A DNA stretch of 64,000 bases from Lachnospiraceae bacterium (GCA_910576385.1 CAJTIR010000005.1:62001-126000); one strand, 5' to 3'; counted from the first letter of the stretch, positions 52,601-62,490 are shown. The notes: a model not told the origin generated them from the letters alone. Program-made: numbers and translations.

Positions 52601-55197
52601 GAAGTCCTGTTATAAACCCATTCGCCCAAAGATTCCACTACGGTAAGCGCTTTTTTGTTGCCTGTCAATTTATAGGTTTCAATCAAACCATTGACAATCT
52701 TATGCATGGTGTACCAAGGTACCCAAGTATCTCTGGTCTCACCTTTTTCCAAAAGATTAAACTGGCGTTCTGGATCACTCTGGCTTGCCAAGGTTGCTCC
52801 AAAAATATATCCTGTGCCCAGCTTTTCCTGGCACACTTTTAATTCATCAATTATATAATTTAAACGTTGCTCTAAGGTAAGGCCATCTGCACCTTTTTCC
52901 TTGCCATAGCCATTTGCAATTGCCTGTGCTGCTGCTGCAAGATAATGTCCCAGAGTGTGTCCGCCAATTCTGCTGTTTTCCCATCCGCCCGGATAAGGAG
53001 AAGTGGCGCCTGTATTATTGTTATGTATATCAAATTGTTGGATCTCAGAAGCGTTATAACCTGCAGTGAGACGGAAATTATATAACAGCCTGTCTGGGTC
53101 AAATTTATTCAAAAATTCAACATCTTTCTCTGTCACATTATTATAATAATCTTCAGTAATTTCCACATCTGAAAGAGCAAATTCCTGGAGATCTTGCATA
53201 TCACTCTCTGCAAGCACCTTAACACTAAACTTCTTATCCATAGAATACTTATAATCGCCATATTCATATGAGATCGTTGCAGTCAGAGTGAGAGGAATGT
53301 CTGCACTGCCCGCTGCTGGCCTTGTCACTTTACCAGTACTAGTCAATGCTGACTCATTAGAACTCTTCCAGGTAATCGTTGTCTCGTTTTCGCCTTCTTT
53401 TTTCAAGTTAATATCATCGGCAAGTTCTGTATGTTCCAAAGTTAAGGCAGCATGATCATTGGTCACTCTTTTCTTAGCATCCGCTTCCAGTTCTTCTGGT
53501 GTCATCTCCTTATATTTGCGAATCAGGATGTAGGCAAGATTGATGGCTCTATTATTATCCCCAGCAGCTCTTACATTTACCGTCAATTGCCCATCCTTTA
53601 CATCCACTGTCTTTTTGACAACTTCATTTGAAGTCGCGTCCAAGCCTTCTTTCATTGTCACCTGATTTTCTTTGCCATAGTTCAGATAGACATTGGGAGA
53701 TTGTGATACTTTCCAAGGATCAACACAACAGACTGAGACGTCATATTTATCATTTTCCAGTTCAAATTTATAATCTAGATAACGCTCTTTGATGCCACCC
53801 TCAAACTGATTTTTTGTATAACGATTGGAACTGGTCTTGGGAACATCTTTGTTTGCCTCATTGTTTTCAAAGGGCCATGTATTATCTGTAAAAGCGCCGC
53901 CTTTGTTGTGGCTGTCATTTTTCAATGGATCGCTGACAGTATCTACAATTCCCCATTGATAGCCTGTCTTTGGATCCTCCCCATAAACCTGGTCTGTGAC
54001 GCTGTTATGGGTTCCAAACTGATCTCCTTTACTGACTGTATCTACCACATAATCACCGCAATCTACAAAATATATCACATAATTATCTTCTCGGTCTATA
54101 GGCTGATATTTTTTGGGGGCAACTTTGATGGTAAACTTTTTCTTCTGAGGCTGAGCGGAGCCAAAGCTTACAGTTGCTTCCAAGGTTACATTTACTTCCT
54201 GCCCTGTTTGTGGTCTTGTCACCTTACCATCATCTGTAATAATTGAGGTATTGGAACTTTTCCAAGTAATTTTACTGCCATTCTCACCTTTACTTGGCAG
54301 ATTTAAATTTTCTGCCGCTTTTTCTGGTAATTCTAAGGCTTCCAGATCTTTTCTGATCTTTCTTTCATCCTCTGTCTCTCCTGCCTTGATAGATCGAATC
54401 AGGATATAAGCCAGATTGACACAAAGATTTTCCTGACCAGTTCCTCTGACATCCACAGTGAGCTTATCTCCACCTGCAGGCACATTTACAGTGCCTTCTG
54501 CCTCGGCAGTCCCTTTATTTGGTACGCTGAAATTATTTTCTGATAAGATGGTCTCTGATTTTTCCTTCTCCAAAACTGTCTTAACTACGGGAGTATTCGC
54601 ACATCCCCAGGGATTGACGCATCCCACCGTTACCTCATAAGCGCCTGCCTCCAGCTCAAAAGCATAATCTACAAAACGTTCCGCTATGCTTTTTTCATAG
54701 AAATTTTTAGAATAACGATTTGTGGTTGTTTTGGGATAATCTTTTTTTCCTGGTTCAAGCTGTTCATATGCCCAGGTATTTGGTGTATAAACTCCGCCAT
54801 TATCAGGAGTTACTGGATTTACAACAGTCTCACCTGTTTGTGGATGCTTTCCAGTATATTCATAATTGACATCCACAACTCCCCATTTGTAACCAGTCTG
54901 GGGATCTTCCTTATAGACTTGATCAGTAACACTATTGTGTGTTCCGAACTGTTCTCCCTCACCAACCGTATTTACCACATAATCGCCACAGTCCACATAA
55001 TAGACAATGGATGGATCCTGCCGATTTGCCGGTGCCGCCGCCATCACATTGTCCAGACTGCCGGATGGAAGGCTTGTTACACACATCACTGCCGCTAAAA
55101 TTGTGGCTGTTGTCTTTTTTAGGGAACAAAATCGTTCCTTTTTCCTTTTGTCAGTTCGGTATCGTGTACTAAAAAACTCTTTTTCTCTTTTTTCCAT
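49603..55197 (-). CDS. Giant secreted GH127/GH146-type beta-L-arabinofuranosidase (copy A)
   Basis: 1864 aa. A long signal peptide (about 1-53) precedes two related malectin-like carbohydrate-binding modules (about 64-275 and 370-560, YYVDCGDYVVNT...FGTHNSVTDQVY), each followed by an Ig-like module (ITWKSSNTSIITDDGKVTRP). The catalytic (alpha/alpha)6 domain spans about 690-1240 (PGGWENSRIGGHTLGHYLAAAAQAI). Candidate catalytic residues are the acid/base Glu in GGNSECEF, zinc ligands ETC near 1002 and the CC of FWCCTGTG near 1077. A beta-rich accessory region, a cadherin-like sandwich (about 1545-1615, VFAEDHQTKADYKLTI) and three Lys-rich Big_2 repeats end the protein at KCKIIVK. GAAGGGAG precedes the ATG. 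It is the downstream member of a tandem duplication. Confidence 0.9.
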   Translation of the reverse strand: MEKREKEFFSTRYRTDKRKKERFCSLKKTTATILAAVMCVTSLPSGSLDNVMAAAPANRQDPSIVYYVDCGDYVVNTVGEGEQFGTHNSVTDQVYKEDPQTGYKWGVVDVNYEYTGKHPQTGETVVNPVTPDNGGVYTPNTWAYEQLEPGKKDYPKTTTNRYSKNFYEKSIAERFVDYAFELEAGAYEVTVGCVNPWGCANTPVVKTVLEKEKSETILSENNFSVPNKGTAEAEGTVNVPAGGDKLTVDVRGTGQENLCVNLAYILIRSIKAGETEDERKIRKDLEALELPEKAAENLNLPSKGENGSKITWKSSNTSIITDDGKVTRPQTGQEVNVTLEATVSFGSAQPQKKKFTIKVAPKKYQPIDREDNYVIYFVDCGDYVVDTVSKGDQFGTHNSVTDQVYGEDPKTGYQWGIVDTVSDPLKNDSHNKGGAFTDNTWPFENNEANKDVPKTSSNRYTKNQFEGGIKERYLDYKFELENDKYDVSVCCVDPWKVSQSPNVYLNYGKENQVTMKEGLDATSNEVVKKTVDVKDGQLTVNVRAAGDNNRAINLAYILIRKYKEMTPEELEADAKKRVTNDHAALTLEHTELADDINLKKEGENETTITWKSSNESALTSTGKVTRPAAGSADIPLTLTATISYEYGDYKYSMDKKFSVKVLAESDMQDLQEFALSDVEITEDYYNNVTEKDVEFLNKFDPDRLLYNFRLTAGYNASEIQQFDIHNNNTGATSPYPGGWENSRIGGHTLGHYLAAAAQAIANGYGKEKGADGLTLEQRLNYIIDELKVCQEKLGTGYIFGATLASQSDPERQFNLLEKGETRDTWVPWYTMHKIVNGLIETYKLTGNKKALTVVESLGEWVYNRTSKWDTNIQNKVLGVEYGGMNDCLYEVYKYAKKDGYANADHFKTAAHWFDEVDLFEKILAGTKNYLNGRHANCTIPKFMGALNRYRALKDEGNEEKYLQYAQAFWTLITEQHTYITGGNSECEFFGADNVLDAERSHCNCETCNTHNMLKLTRELYRITGDKKYADYYETTFINAIMASVDEKTGMTTYFQPMATGFFKVYCNPDLEKNYFWCCTGTGLENFTKLGDSFYYYAGDKLIVNQYTSSNVTWKDKNVTLKQETNIPSSNQAKFTVELLGGKTSEVFDLRLRIPDWVKGDAVIKINGTKQNVIISNGYAVLKRTWKNGDVVEISLPLGIQAYTLPDNAGTVYGFKYGPIVLAAELGKDNMMSTYQIGVQCDVCETKIVNGEVRKFNNGYGSTSNQGTLNSETLNIQNDVSVSEFMENIEDYLVRDGNSLNFILKGIDWGGSEPLKFTPYYKITDQRYGIYWLFTGEDPAEIQKRILETKEKGRDANVYLEGVGIGYGAQTEGDDSNYPHIKNEGTGSVGDMGKLTRYAKAGGSFSYLFKVDKNKTNYLNCQYSKEDNGKTMVIKVGDTVIAEDKLNYDDVGTLYKVKYEIPAAAIDQAVKYEKKDNTTGKTQIQDVIRISFSGAEGEESPKLYESAYTSTNYDNNAGIDKFISNIGTVKKAGAADYRLEVPVDTEQVQIKTDLANKYGLLYMDDVLTDDSKMKKIVLKDTETVINIRVFAEDHQTKADYKLTIIKTNSNMDPTVIHVKSVTVSPAKKSLSVGETLQLKHTVAPANASNKGVTYKTDKSSVAAVNASTGKVTAKKAGKAKITVMSKENNKIKAVCEITVKKPSITITGKSEVAKGKSIKLKVSYKNVKGKVKWSISSKSKKYATLKSKGKTATIKAKKKVGKVKVTVKVGSVKKSKTIRVVNPVKSMKLNAKKKTLKVKKTFKLKAVIAPKNATNKKVTYKSSNKKVAVVNSSGKVTAKKKGKATITVTSKSNPKVKAKCKIIVK

Positions 55198-55305
55198 TCT
55201 GTTTCTCCCTTCTTGATAATAAACTTGATTTTCCGCGCTGATTCAAATGTCAAATGTAACTCATTTACCACATTACACTTTTGACAATCTCATCTGATAT
55301 TCTTA

Positions 55306-55348
55306 ATTATAAAGTAATGAAATTACAAATTCAATTTGATTTTTTATG
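55306..55348 (-). promoter_or_regulatory. Promoter with CATAAAAAAT box, arabinofuranosidase copy A
   Basis: TTGAAT (55329-55334) and TATAAT (55306-55311) are 17 bases apart, with CATAAAAAATCAAA immediately upstream (box at 55339-55348). The layout is identical to copy B. Confidence 0.75.
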
Positions 55349-55349
55349 T

Positions 55350-55579
55350 TTTTTGTATAAATTTTTATTTTTTTATCATATTAGCTATTATAAATTAGTT
55401 AAATTTTTAGAGATAAATTTTAAATATTTTTCATCTTAATCATTTTGTATAAAGAAAAAATTATAATTTAAGATTACTAGGATATTTTATCTAAATCCGA
55501 TATTAGACTACAATGAGATAAATATGTTTTACTCACCTTTTGTAGAAGTGTGGGCTTCTTCGATTTGCCGCAATGAAAT
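55350..55579. other. AT-rich intergenic stretch
   Basis: About 230 bases between the promoter of copy A and the terminators of copy B. It is AT-rich with no ORF or recognisable element, and may hold upstream regulatory sites. Confidence 0.4.
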
Positions 55580-55629
55580 ACTTTTTATTTTATAAGAAAT
55601 CTAAAGGAATTTTCTATAAAATAAAAAGT
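55580..55629. repeat. 15-bp-arm inverted repeat next to a terminator
   Basis: ACTTTTTATTTTATA (55580-55594) and TATAAAATAAAAAGT (55615-55629) are perfect complements with a 20-base loop, directly adjoining the terminator hairpin of copy B. Confidence 0.6.
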
Positions 55630-55665
55630 ATTGCCCAACCATTCTCATCAATAATTGGGCAATAC
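55628..55665 (-). terminator. Terminator of arabinofuranosidase copy B
   Basis: An 11-bp perfect stem GTATTGCCCAA/TTGGGCAATAC (55628-55638 with 55655-55665), 9 bases after the stop codon, is followed by TTTTTATTTT on the minus strand. Confidence 0.85.
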
Positions 55666-55674
55666 CCTATTTTA

Positions 55675-58600
55675 TTATTTTACTGTAATCTTAATTTTTG
55701 CTTTTTTCTTATTGAATGTGGTAGCTGTAATCGTTGCCCGCCCTTTCTTCAATGCCTTGATCTTGCCTGTTGCAGATACCTTTGCTACCTTCTTATTACT
55801 GCTCTTGTAAGTAATCTTATTACTTGCTGTATTCTTCGTCAATTTTGCTTTGAGCTGGAAGGTTTTGCCTTTCTTCAAGGTCTTCTTCTTGGCATTTAAT
55901 GTGATCTTCTTAGGCGCAGCTTTTACAGTCACCGTACATTTTGCCGTCTTGCCATCTGCGGTTGCTTTAATTACTGCTTTTCCTTTTTTCTTTGCGGTAA
56001 GCTTACCATTCTTTACAGAGACAACACTAGATTTACTGCTCTTCCATGTAACTTTCTTGTTGGTTGCTTTGGAAGGAGACACTGTAGCCTTTAAAGTAAT
56101 TTTTTCTTTCAGTCCCAGCGTTAATTTCTTCTTATTAAGTTTGACCTTGGTAACTGGAATTTTAACTGTCACTTTACAGGTTGCCTTTACACCACTATCT
56201 ACTGATGCCACAGTAATGACTGCTGTACCTACCTTCTTGGCAGTCACTTTTCCTGTTTGTGATAATGAGGCAATCTTCTCATCACTGCTACTCCATTTTA
56301 CATTTTTGTTGTTTGCGCTTGCAGGCAAAGAAGTTGCAATCAATGTATAAGTCTTTTGTGGTGCAAGTACAAGTTTGGTCTTACTCAATTGCACTTTATC
56401 TACTGGAACTTTCACCGTTACTTTACAGGTATCCTTAATTGTTTCATTGTCTGCACTGCTTACTGTGATTGTTGCTGTTCCTTTTGCTCTAGCAATTACC
56501 TTTCCTTCCTCTGTTACAGTTGCAATTCTATCATCACTGGACTCCCATTTGACATCTTTATTTTTTGCATTTTCTGGAAGTACTGTTGCTGTCAAAGTTT
56601 CACTGTTTCCAACATTTAAGGTAAGGCTGGTCTTATTTAATTTTACGCTCTCCACTGCACCAGAAACCTTTTTCCTTAAGACATATTTTCCACCCTTAGC
56701 AATGGCAATTGTTACTTTTCCATTTTCATCTATGGTGCAGGTGAGATCCTGATCTTCTAATTTTCCACTTTCAGCATTATAGTAACTTACTGTTACCACA
56801 TCTCCTGCCTTAAATCCCATTGAGGACACATCAACTGTCACTTTTGCTCCTGGAAGTTTCCCTTGCTGTGCAAATGCAAGTATCACTGCTTCTTCCTCTG
56901 GATTGAGCAATGGTTTTATTTCTTCATCATTATCTACTGTAGTTTGCTGCATCGACAGATTGATATCTGTAAGTTCTGCAGAGGACAATTCTGATCCGCT
57001 AAATTCCCATTGATAGGATGTGCTGCCATTTACAGCTACACTGAGATCTTTTCCTTTCTCTTTTACTGCCTCAAGAATTTCTTTTGGCATATTAATTGCC
57101 TCAACCTTCTCATTTGGCAAATTTTCTGGTAGTTTCACATTGAGTGAAACTTGATCAGATTGACTATTTTTAATGCTGTCTGCCAGTGAACCTGGGAGTG
57201 GTATTGCAATAGCTGTATCTTCTCCTGGTTTAATTTCTGGAATTATTACTTCATAATTTCCCTTTCCATCATCCTTGATTTCAGGTTCAATTACTTCTTC
57301 GCCTGTTTTTGCTTTTACGGTAATAGTACACTCTTTCTTAATTTCCTTATTCTCTGCACTGGTTACAGTAATGATCGCTGTACCCTTTGCAATCGCTGTT
57401 ACCAATCCATTCTCTGACACTGTTGCAATTTTATCATCACTGGATTTCCAACTTACTTCTTTATTGGAAGCATTGGAAGGTTCTACAGTACAGTCTAGCT
57501 GGAAAGTTTCTTCTACCGTGAGGGTTTTTTGTATAGCATTGAGTGTCAAATCTGTAACTTTAATATCTCCCTCCGAACCAGAATCTTTCTTTGCTATGGT
57601 AAGCTGATAATCTGCCTTTGTCTGATGATCTTCCGCAAATACACGAATATTTACCACAGTTTCTTTTTCATTCAGGGCAACCTTCTTTTTCTTGCTGTCA
57701 TCAGTGAGAATATTATCCATGTACAGCAGTCCAAATTTATTGGCCAGATCGATCTTAAGCTGTACCTGCTTGGTATCTGCCGGCACCTCCAGACGATAAT
57801 TGTTATCTTCGCCTTTCTCCACTGTACCTATATCAGAAGTAAATTTTTCAATTCCTGCATTGTTGTCATAATTGGTACATGTATAAGCTGATTCCCAAAG
57901 TTTTGGCGACTCTTCCCCAGATGCTCCGCTAAAGGAAATACGAATAACATCTCTAACCTCTGTCTCACCTGTAGTATCGTCTGTTTTCTCATACTCCACA
58001 GCCTGAGCGATTGCTGCGGCTGGAATCTCATATTTCACTTTATATTTTTCTTCTTTTCCTTCATAGTTCAATGTATCTTCTGCAATGACTACATCTCCAA
58101 CTTTAATTACCATTGTCTTGCCATTGTCTTCTTTAGAATACTGGCAATTGAGATAATTTTTCTTACTCTTATTGACTTTAAACAGATAAGAGAAACTTCC
58201 GCCCACATTTGCATAACGGGTCAGATTACCCATATCTCCAGTAGAACCTGTTCCCTCATTTTTAATATGAGGATAATTGTTGTCATCTCCTTCCGTCTGT
58301 GTGCCGTAACCAATTCCGACACCATCTAAATATACATTGGCGTCACGGCCATTTTTCTTGGACTCTAAGAGCCTTTTTTGAATTTCAACTGGACCTTCAC
58401 CGGCAAACAGCCAATAAATTCCATATCTCTGATCTGTAATTTTATAGTATGGTGTGAATTTCAAAGGCTCGCTTCCGCCCCAGTCTGTACCTTGCAGCGT
58501 AAAGCTTAAAGATTCCCCATCTTTTACCAGGTAATCCTCAATATTCTCAATAAATTCTGATACAGAAACCCCATTCTGCACATTTAAGGTCTCAGAATTT

Positions 58601-61600
58601 AAGGTTCCCTGATTGGAAGTAGAACCATATCCATTCGTAGAAGTTCTCTCCTCGCCATTTACAATCTTTGTCTTGCAGACGTCACACTGTACACCTACCT
58701 GATAAGTATCCATCTTATCATCTCTGCCAAGCTCTGCTGCCAAAACTACCGGACCATATTTAAATCCATAGACAATTCCCGCATTATCCGGCAGTGTATA
58801 GGCACGGATTCCCATTGGCAGTGTAATCTCCACAGTATCTCCATTATTCCAGGTTCTGTCCAATGCAATATAACCATTGCTGACTGTGTTATTCTGTACG
58901 ATTCCGTTTACTTTTACAACTGCCTCTCCCTTAATCCAATCAGGTATTCTCAGGCAAAGTACAAATGCTTCACTGGTTTTTCCACCCTGAAGTTCCACTG
59001 TAAATTTTGCCTGATCAGTATTTGGAATATCTGTTTCTTGTTTTAATACTACATTCTTATCTTTCCAAGTAACATTGGAGCTGGTATACTGATTGACAAT
59101 CAATTTATTATCAACATAGTAGTAAAAACTATCCCCTAGTTTGGTAAAGTTCTCAAGACCTGTTCCAGTACAGCACCAGAAATAATTTTTCTCAAGATCA
59201 GGATTACAATATACTTTAAAGAATCCAGTTGCCATTGGCTGGAAGTAGGTGGTCATACCTGTCTTCTCATCTACTGAGGCCATAATCGCATTGATAAAAG
59301 TAGTCTCATAGTAATCCGCATATTTCTTATCACCTGTGATACGGTATAACTCTCTGGTTAATTTTAACATGTTATGGGTATTACATGTCTCACAGTTACA
59401 ATGAGATCTCTCTGCATCTAATACATTGTCAGCCCCGAAAAATTCACATTCACTGTTTCCGCCTGTGATATAAGTATGCTTCTCTGTAATCAATGTCCAG
59501 AAAGCTTCTGCATATTGAAGATATTTTAATTCATCGCCCTCATCCTTCAAAGCCCGATAGCGGTTTAATGCGCCCATAAATTTTGGAATCGTACAATTCG
59601 CATGACGTCCATTAAGGTGATTTTTCTTTCCGGCAAGAATATTTTCAAATAAATCTGTCTCATCAAACCAGTGCGCCGCTGTCTTAAAATGCTCTGCATT
59701 TGCATAGCCGTCTTTCTTTGCATACTTATAGACTTCATAGAGACAATCATTCATCCCACCATACTCTACACCCAGTACTTTTCTCTGAATATCAGCATTC
59801 CATTTGGAAGTTCTGTTATAAGTCCATTCTCCCAAATTTTCCACTACGGTAAGCGCCGTTTTGTTGCCTGTCAATTTATAAGTTTCAATCAGGCCATTGA
59901 CAATCTTGTGCATGGTATACCAGGGCACCCAAGTATCATTTGTAGAACCTGTTTCTAATATATTAAACTGACGCTCTGGATCGGACTGGCTTGCCAGCGT
60001 TGCTCCAAAAATATATCCTGTACCCAGTTTATCCTGACACACTTTTAATTCATCGATCAGATAATTCAATCTCTGTTCTAGGTTAAGACCATCTGTCCCT
60101 TTTTCCTGGCCATAGCCATTGGCAATTGCCTGTGCTGCTGCTGCAAGGTAATGTCCTAATGTGTGCCCGCCGATTCTGCTGTTTTCCCATCCGCCCGGAT
60201 AAGGGGAAGATGCACCTGTTCCATTATTATGTACATCAAACTGTTGAATCTCATCAGCGCTGTAACCTGCAGTAAGCCGGAAATTATATAACAGTCTGTC
60301 TGGATCGAATTTATTTAAAAATTCTACATCCTTATCTGCTACATTATTGTAATAATCTTCGGTAATTTCCACATCTGCCAGGGCAAACTCTTGGAGATCC
60401 TGCATATCACTCTCTGCAAGTACTTTGACCTCAAATTGCTTATCCATAGAGAATTTATAATCACCGTTTTCATATGAGATCGTTGCTGTCAAAGTAACCA
60501 ATGCGTCTGCATTGCCTGCCGCTGGTCTTGTAACCTTACCATTGTTAGATAATACTGCTTCATTAGAACTTTTCCAGGTAATTGTTGTCTCATTATCACC
60601 TTCTGTTTTTAAGGTAATATCAGAAGTGATATTTGTTGTTTCCAGAGTCAATGCTGCATGATCATTAGTCACTCTGTTCTTAGCATCCGCTTCCATTTCC
60701 TCTGGCGTCAATTCTTTATACTTACGAATCAAAATATAGGCAAGATTGATGGCTTTGTTATCATCCCCTGTAGCTTTTAGGTTTACTGTCAATTCCCCAT
60801 CTGTTACATCCACGGTCTTTTTTCCAACTTCTTTGGAAATGGCATCCAATCCCTCCTTCAAGGTTTTCTGGGTATCTTTACCATAATTCAAATAAACATT
60901 GGGAGATTTTGAACAATTCCACGGATCCACACAGCAGACGTAAACATCATATTTACCATTTTCCAGTTCAAACTTATAGTCCAAAATACGCTCTTCTATT
61001 CCTTTTTCCCAAAAATTCTTGGTATAACGGTTTGTCGTTGTCTTGTCATGATCTTGATTAGCGGTAAGAGTTTCAAATGCCCAAGTATTCTTTGTATATA
61101 CCCCACCATTGTTCGGCACCGCCGGATTTGTTTTGTTATTTCCCTCATACTCATAGTCTACATCTACAATTCCCCATTTGTAACCAGTCTCTGGATCTTC
61201 TCCAAAAGCCTGATCTGTGACACTGTTATGAGTTCCAAACTGGTCTCCAGCACCGACTGTATTTACTACATAATCTCCACAGTCCACAAAGTAAACCACA
61301 TAATTATCTTCCCGATCTATGGGTGTGGGCACCTTGATTGCCGGAACCTTTACATTAAATTCTTTTTTCTGAGGCTCAGCGCTTCCAAAACTGGCAGTTG
61401 CCTCTAAAGTAACTGTAGCATCTTCTTTTCCTGCTTCTGGCCTTGTCACCTTACCATCATTGGAAATCACTGCTTCATTAGAACTTTTCCATGAAATTAT
61501 ACTGCCATTTTCCCCTGTGCCTGGCAGTGCCAGATCCTCTTTTGTGCTCTCTGGCAGCTTCAGGGCTTCCAGATCTTTTCTAATATTCTTCTCATCCTCT

Positions 61601-62391
61601 GTCTCACCTGTCTTAATGGATTTAATCAGAATATAGCCCACATTGACGCAGGCATTTTGGTTTCCTGTTCCCCTGACGTCCACAGTGAGCTTATCTCCTC
61701 CAGCCGGAACGGCTACAGTCCCTTCTACTTCTGCACTTCCGCCATCTTTTGGGAGAGGGACAGTAAAATCTTCCGGCGATAATACAGTCTCAGAATTTGC
61801 TGTTTCCAGTATTGCCTTCACCACTGGAGAATTAGAACAGCTCCAGGGATTGACACATCCAACTGTCACCTCATAAGAACCCTCTTCAAGCTCAAAAGCA
61901 TAATCTATAAAACGTTCTTCTATCCCTTTTTCAGTAAAATTCTTGGAATAACGGTTTGTAGTAGTTTTAGGATAGTCTATATTTGGGGTTGCAAGATGTT
62001 CAAATGCCCAGGTATTTGCCGTATAGACCCCGCCATTATTTGGTGGTTCTCCATTAGATACATTATTTCCAGTATATTCCTCCGCCTGATCTATAATCCC
62101 CCATTGATAGCCAGTTTCTGGATCCTCTCCATAAGCCTGATCTGTGACACTATTGTGTGTTCCGAACTGCTCCCCATCACCAGCGGTATTTACCACAAAA
62201 TCCCCACAATCCACATAGTAAACAATGGATGGATCTGGTCTCTCTGCCGGTGTAGCTGCTTCAACAGTTGCAAGCCCTGTGGCTGGCAGAGAAGTCACAC
62301 ACATTGCCGCTGCAATACAACTGGCTGCAGCCCTTTTGACAAAAGCCACAAGATCCCACTTTTTGCCACTTGGATTTTCCTTTTGTTTCAT
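55675..62391 (-). CDS. Giant secreted GH127/GH146-type beta-L-arabinofuranosidase (copy B)
   Basis: 2238 aa, the largest gene here and a close paralogue of copy A over about the first 1610 residues. It has a signal peptide (to about 45), two malectin-like modules with Ig-like modules, and the catalytic domain at about 690-1240 with the same Glu (GGNSECEF), ETC near 1000 and CC near 1074. The accessory region and cadherin-like sandwich match copy A. It then diverges: one Big_2, a unique segment of about 215 residues (about 1700-1915, PEIKDDGKGNYEVIIPEIKPGEDTAIAIPLPGSL), and four more Big_2 repeats of increasing Lys content, ending AKIKITVK. I chose the ATG at 62391, with GGAAGGAG 8 bases upstream, over a GTG two codons earlier. 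Different tails suggest different anchoring reach or partners. Confidence 0.9.
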   Translation of the reverse strand: MKQKENPSGKKWDLVAFVKRAAASCIAAAMCVTSLPATGLATVEAATPAERPDPSIVYYVDCGDFVVNTAGDGEQFGTHNSVTDQAYGEDPETGYQWGIIDQAEEYTGNNVSNGEPPNNGGVYTANTWAFEHLATPNIDYPKTTTNRYSKNFTEKGIEERFIDYAFELEEGSYEVTVGCVNPWSCSNSPVVKAILETANSETVLSPEDFTVPLPKDGGSAEVEGTVAVPAGGDKLTVDVRGTGNQNACVNVGYILIKSIKTGETEDEKNIRKDLEALKLPESTKEDLALPGTGENGSIISWKSSNEAVISNDGKVTRPEAGKEDATVTLEATASFGSAEPQKKEFNVKVPAIKVPTPIDREDNYVVYFVDCGDYVVNTVGAGDQFGTHNSVTDQAFGEDPETGYKWGIVDVDYEYEGNNKTNPAVPNNGGVYTKNTWAFETLTANQDHDKTTTNRYTKNFWEKGIEERILDYKFELENGKYDVYVCCVDPWNCSKSPNVYLNYGKDTQKTLKEGLDAISKEVGKKTVDVTDGELTVNLKATGDDNKAINLAYILIRKYKELTPEEMEADAKNRVTNDHAALTLETTNITSDITLKTEGDNETTITWKSSNEAVLSNNGKVTRPAAGNADALVTLTATISYENGDYKFSMDKQFEVKVLAESDMQDLQEFALADVEITEDYYNNVADKDVEFLNKFDPDRLLYNFRLTAGYSADEIQQFDVHNNGTGASSPYPGGWENSRIGGHTLGHYLAAAAQAIANGYGQEKGTDGLNLEQRLNYLIDELKVCQDKLGTGYIFGATLASQSDPERQFNILETGSTNDTWVPWYTMHKIVNGLIETYKLTGNKTALTVVENLGEWTYNRTSKWNADIQRKVLGVEYGGMNDCLYEVYKYAKKDGYANAEHFKTAAHWFDETDLFENILAGKKNHLNGRHANCTIPKFMGALNRYRALKDEGDELKYLQYAEAFWTLITEKHTYITGGNSECEFFGADNVLDAERSHCNCETCNTHNMLKLTRELYRITGDKKYADYYETTFINAIMASVDEKTGMTTYFQPMATGFFKVYCNPDLEKNYFWCCTGTGLENFTKLGDSFYYYVDNKLIVNQYTSSNVTWKDKNVVLKQETDIPNTDQAKFTVELQGGKTSEAFVLCLRIPDWIKGEAVVKVNGIVQNNTVSNGYIALDRTWNNGDTVEITLPMGIRAYTLPDNAGIVYGFKYGPVVLAAELGRDDKMDTYQVGVQCDVCKTKIVNGEERTSTNGYGSTSNQGTLNSETLNVQNGVSVSEFIENIEDYLVKDGESLSFTLQGTDWGGSEPLKFTPYYKITDQRYGIYWLFAGEGPVEIQKRLLESKKNGRDANVYLDGVGIGYGTQTEGDDNNYPHIKNEGTGSTGDMGNLTRYANVGGSFSYLFKVNKSKKNYLNCQYSKEDNGKTMVIKVGDVVIAEDTLNYEGKEEKYKVKYEIPAAAIAQAVEYEKTDDTTGETEVRDVIRISFSGASGEESPKLWESAYTCTNYDNNAGIEKFTSDIGTVEKGEDNNYRLEVPADTKQVQLKIDLANKFGLLYMDNILTDDSKKKKVALNEKETVVNIRVFAEDHQTKADYQLTIAKKDSGSEGDIKVTDLTLNAIQKTLTVEETFQLDCTVEPSNASNKEVSWKSSDDKIATVSENGLVTAIAKGTAIITVTSAENKEIKKECTITVKAKTGEEVIEPEIKDDGKGNYEVIIPEIKPGEDTAIAIPLPGSLADSIKNSQSDQVSLNVKLPENLPNEKVEAINMPKEILEAVKEKGKDLSVAVNGSTSYQWEFSGSELSSAELTDINLSMQQTTVDNDEEIKPLLNPEEEAVILAFAQQGKLPGAKVTVDVSSMGFKAGDVVTVSYYNAESGKLEDQDLTCTIDENGKVTIAIAKGGKYVLRKKVSGAVESVKLNKTSLTLNVGNSETLTATVLPENAKNKDVKWESSDDRIATVTEEGKVIARAKGTATITVSSADNETIKDTCKVTVKVPVDKVQLSKTKLVLAPQKTYTLIATSLPASANNKNVKWSSSDEKIASLSQTGKVTAKKVGTAVITVASVDSGVKATCKVTVKIPVTKVKLNKKKLTLGLKEKITLKATVSPSKATNKKVTWKSSKSSVVSVKNGKLTAKKKGKAVIKATADGKTAKCTVTVKAAPKKITLNAKKKTLKKGKTFQLKAKLTKNTASNKITYKSSNKKVAKVSATGKIKALKKGRATITATTFNKKKAKIKITVK

Positions 62392-62490
62392 CCTCACTTC
62401 TCCTTCCTTATAAATATTTTTAGTTATAAGTTTGTTAAAAGTAATTTTTCGGTCAATTTTTTACTTTTAACACCTTTATCCTATTCTTCA

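Noticed and set aside
49754-56752. Long plus-strand frames rich in Phe/Leu/Val opposite the Big_2 repeats
   Set aside because: Lys-rich coding DNA read in reverse gives Phe/Leu-rich frames; they are shadows of the arabinofuranosidase C-termini.
29633-62391. Repeated protein modules as a possible CRISPR or phage tail array
   Set aside because: The repeats are in-frame FIVAR, Big_2 and FN3 domains with no short identical repeats or spacers, and no cas or phage genes are present.
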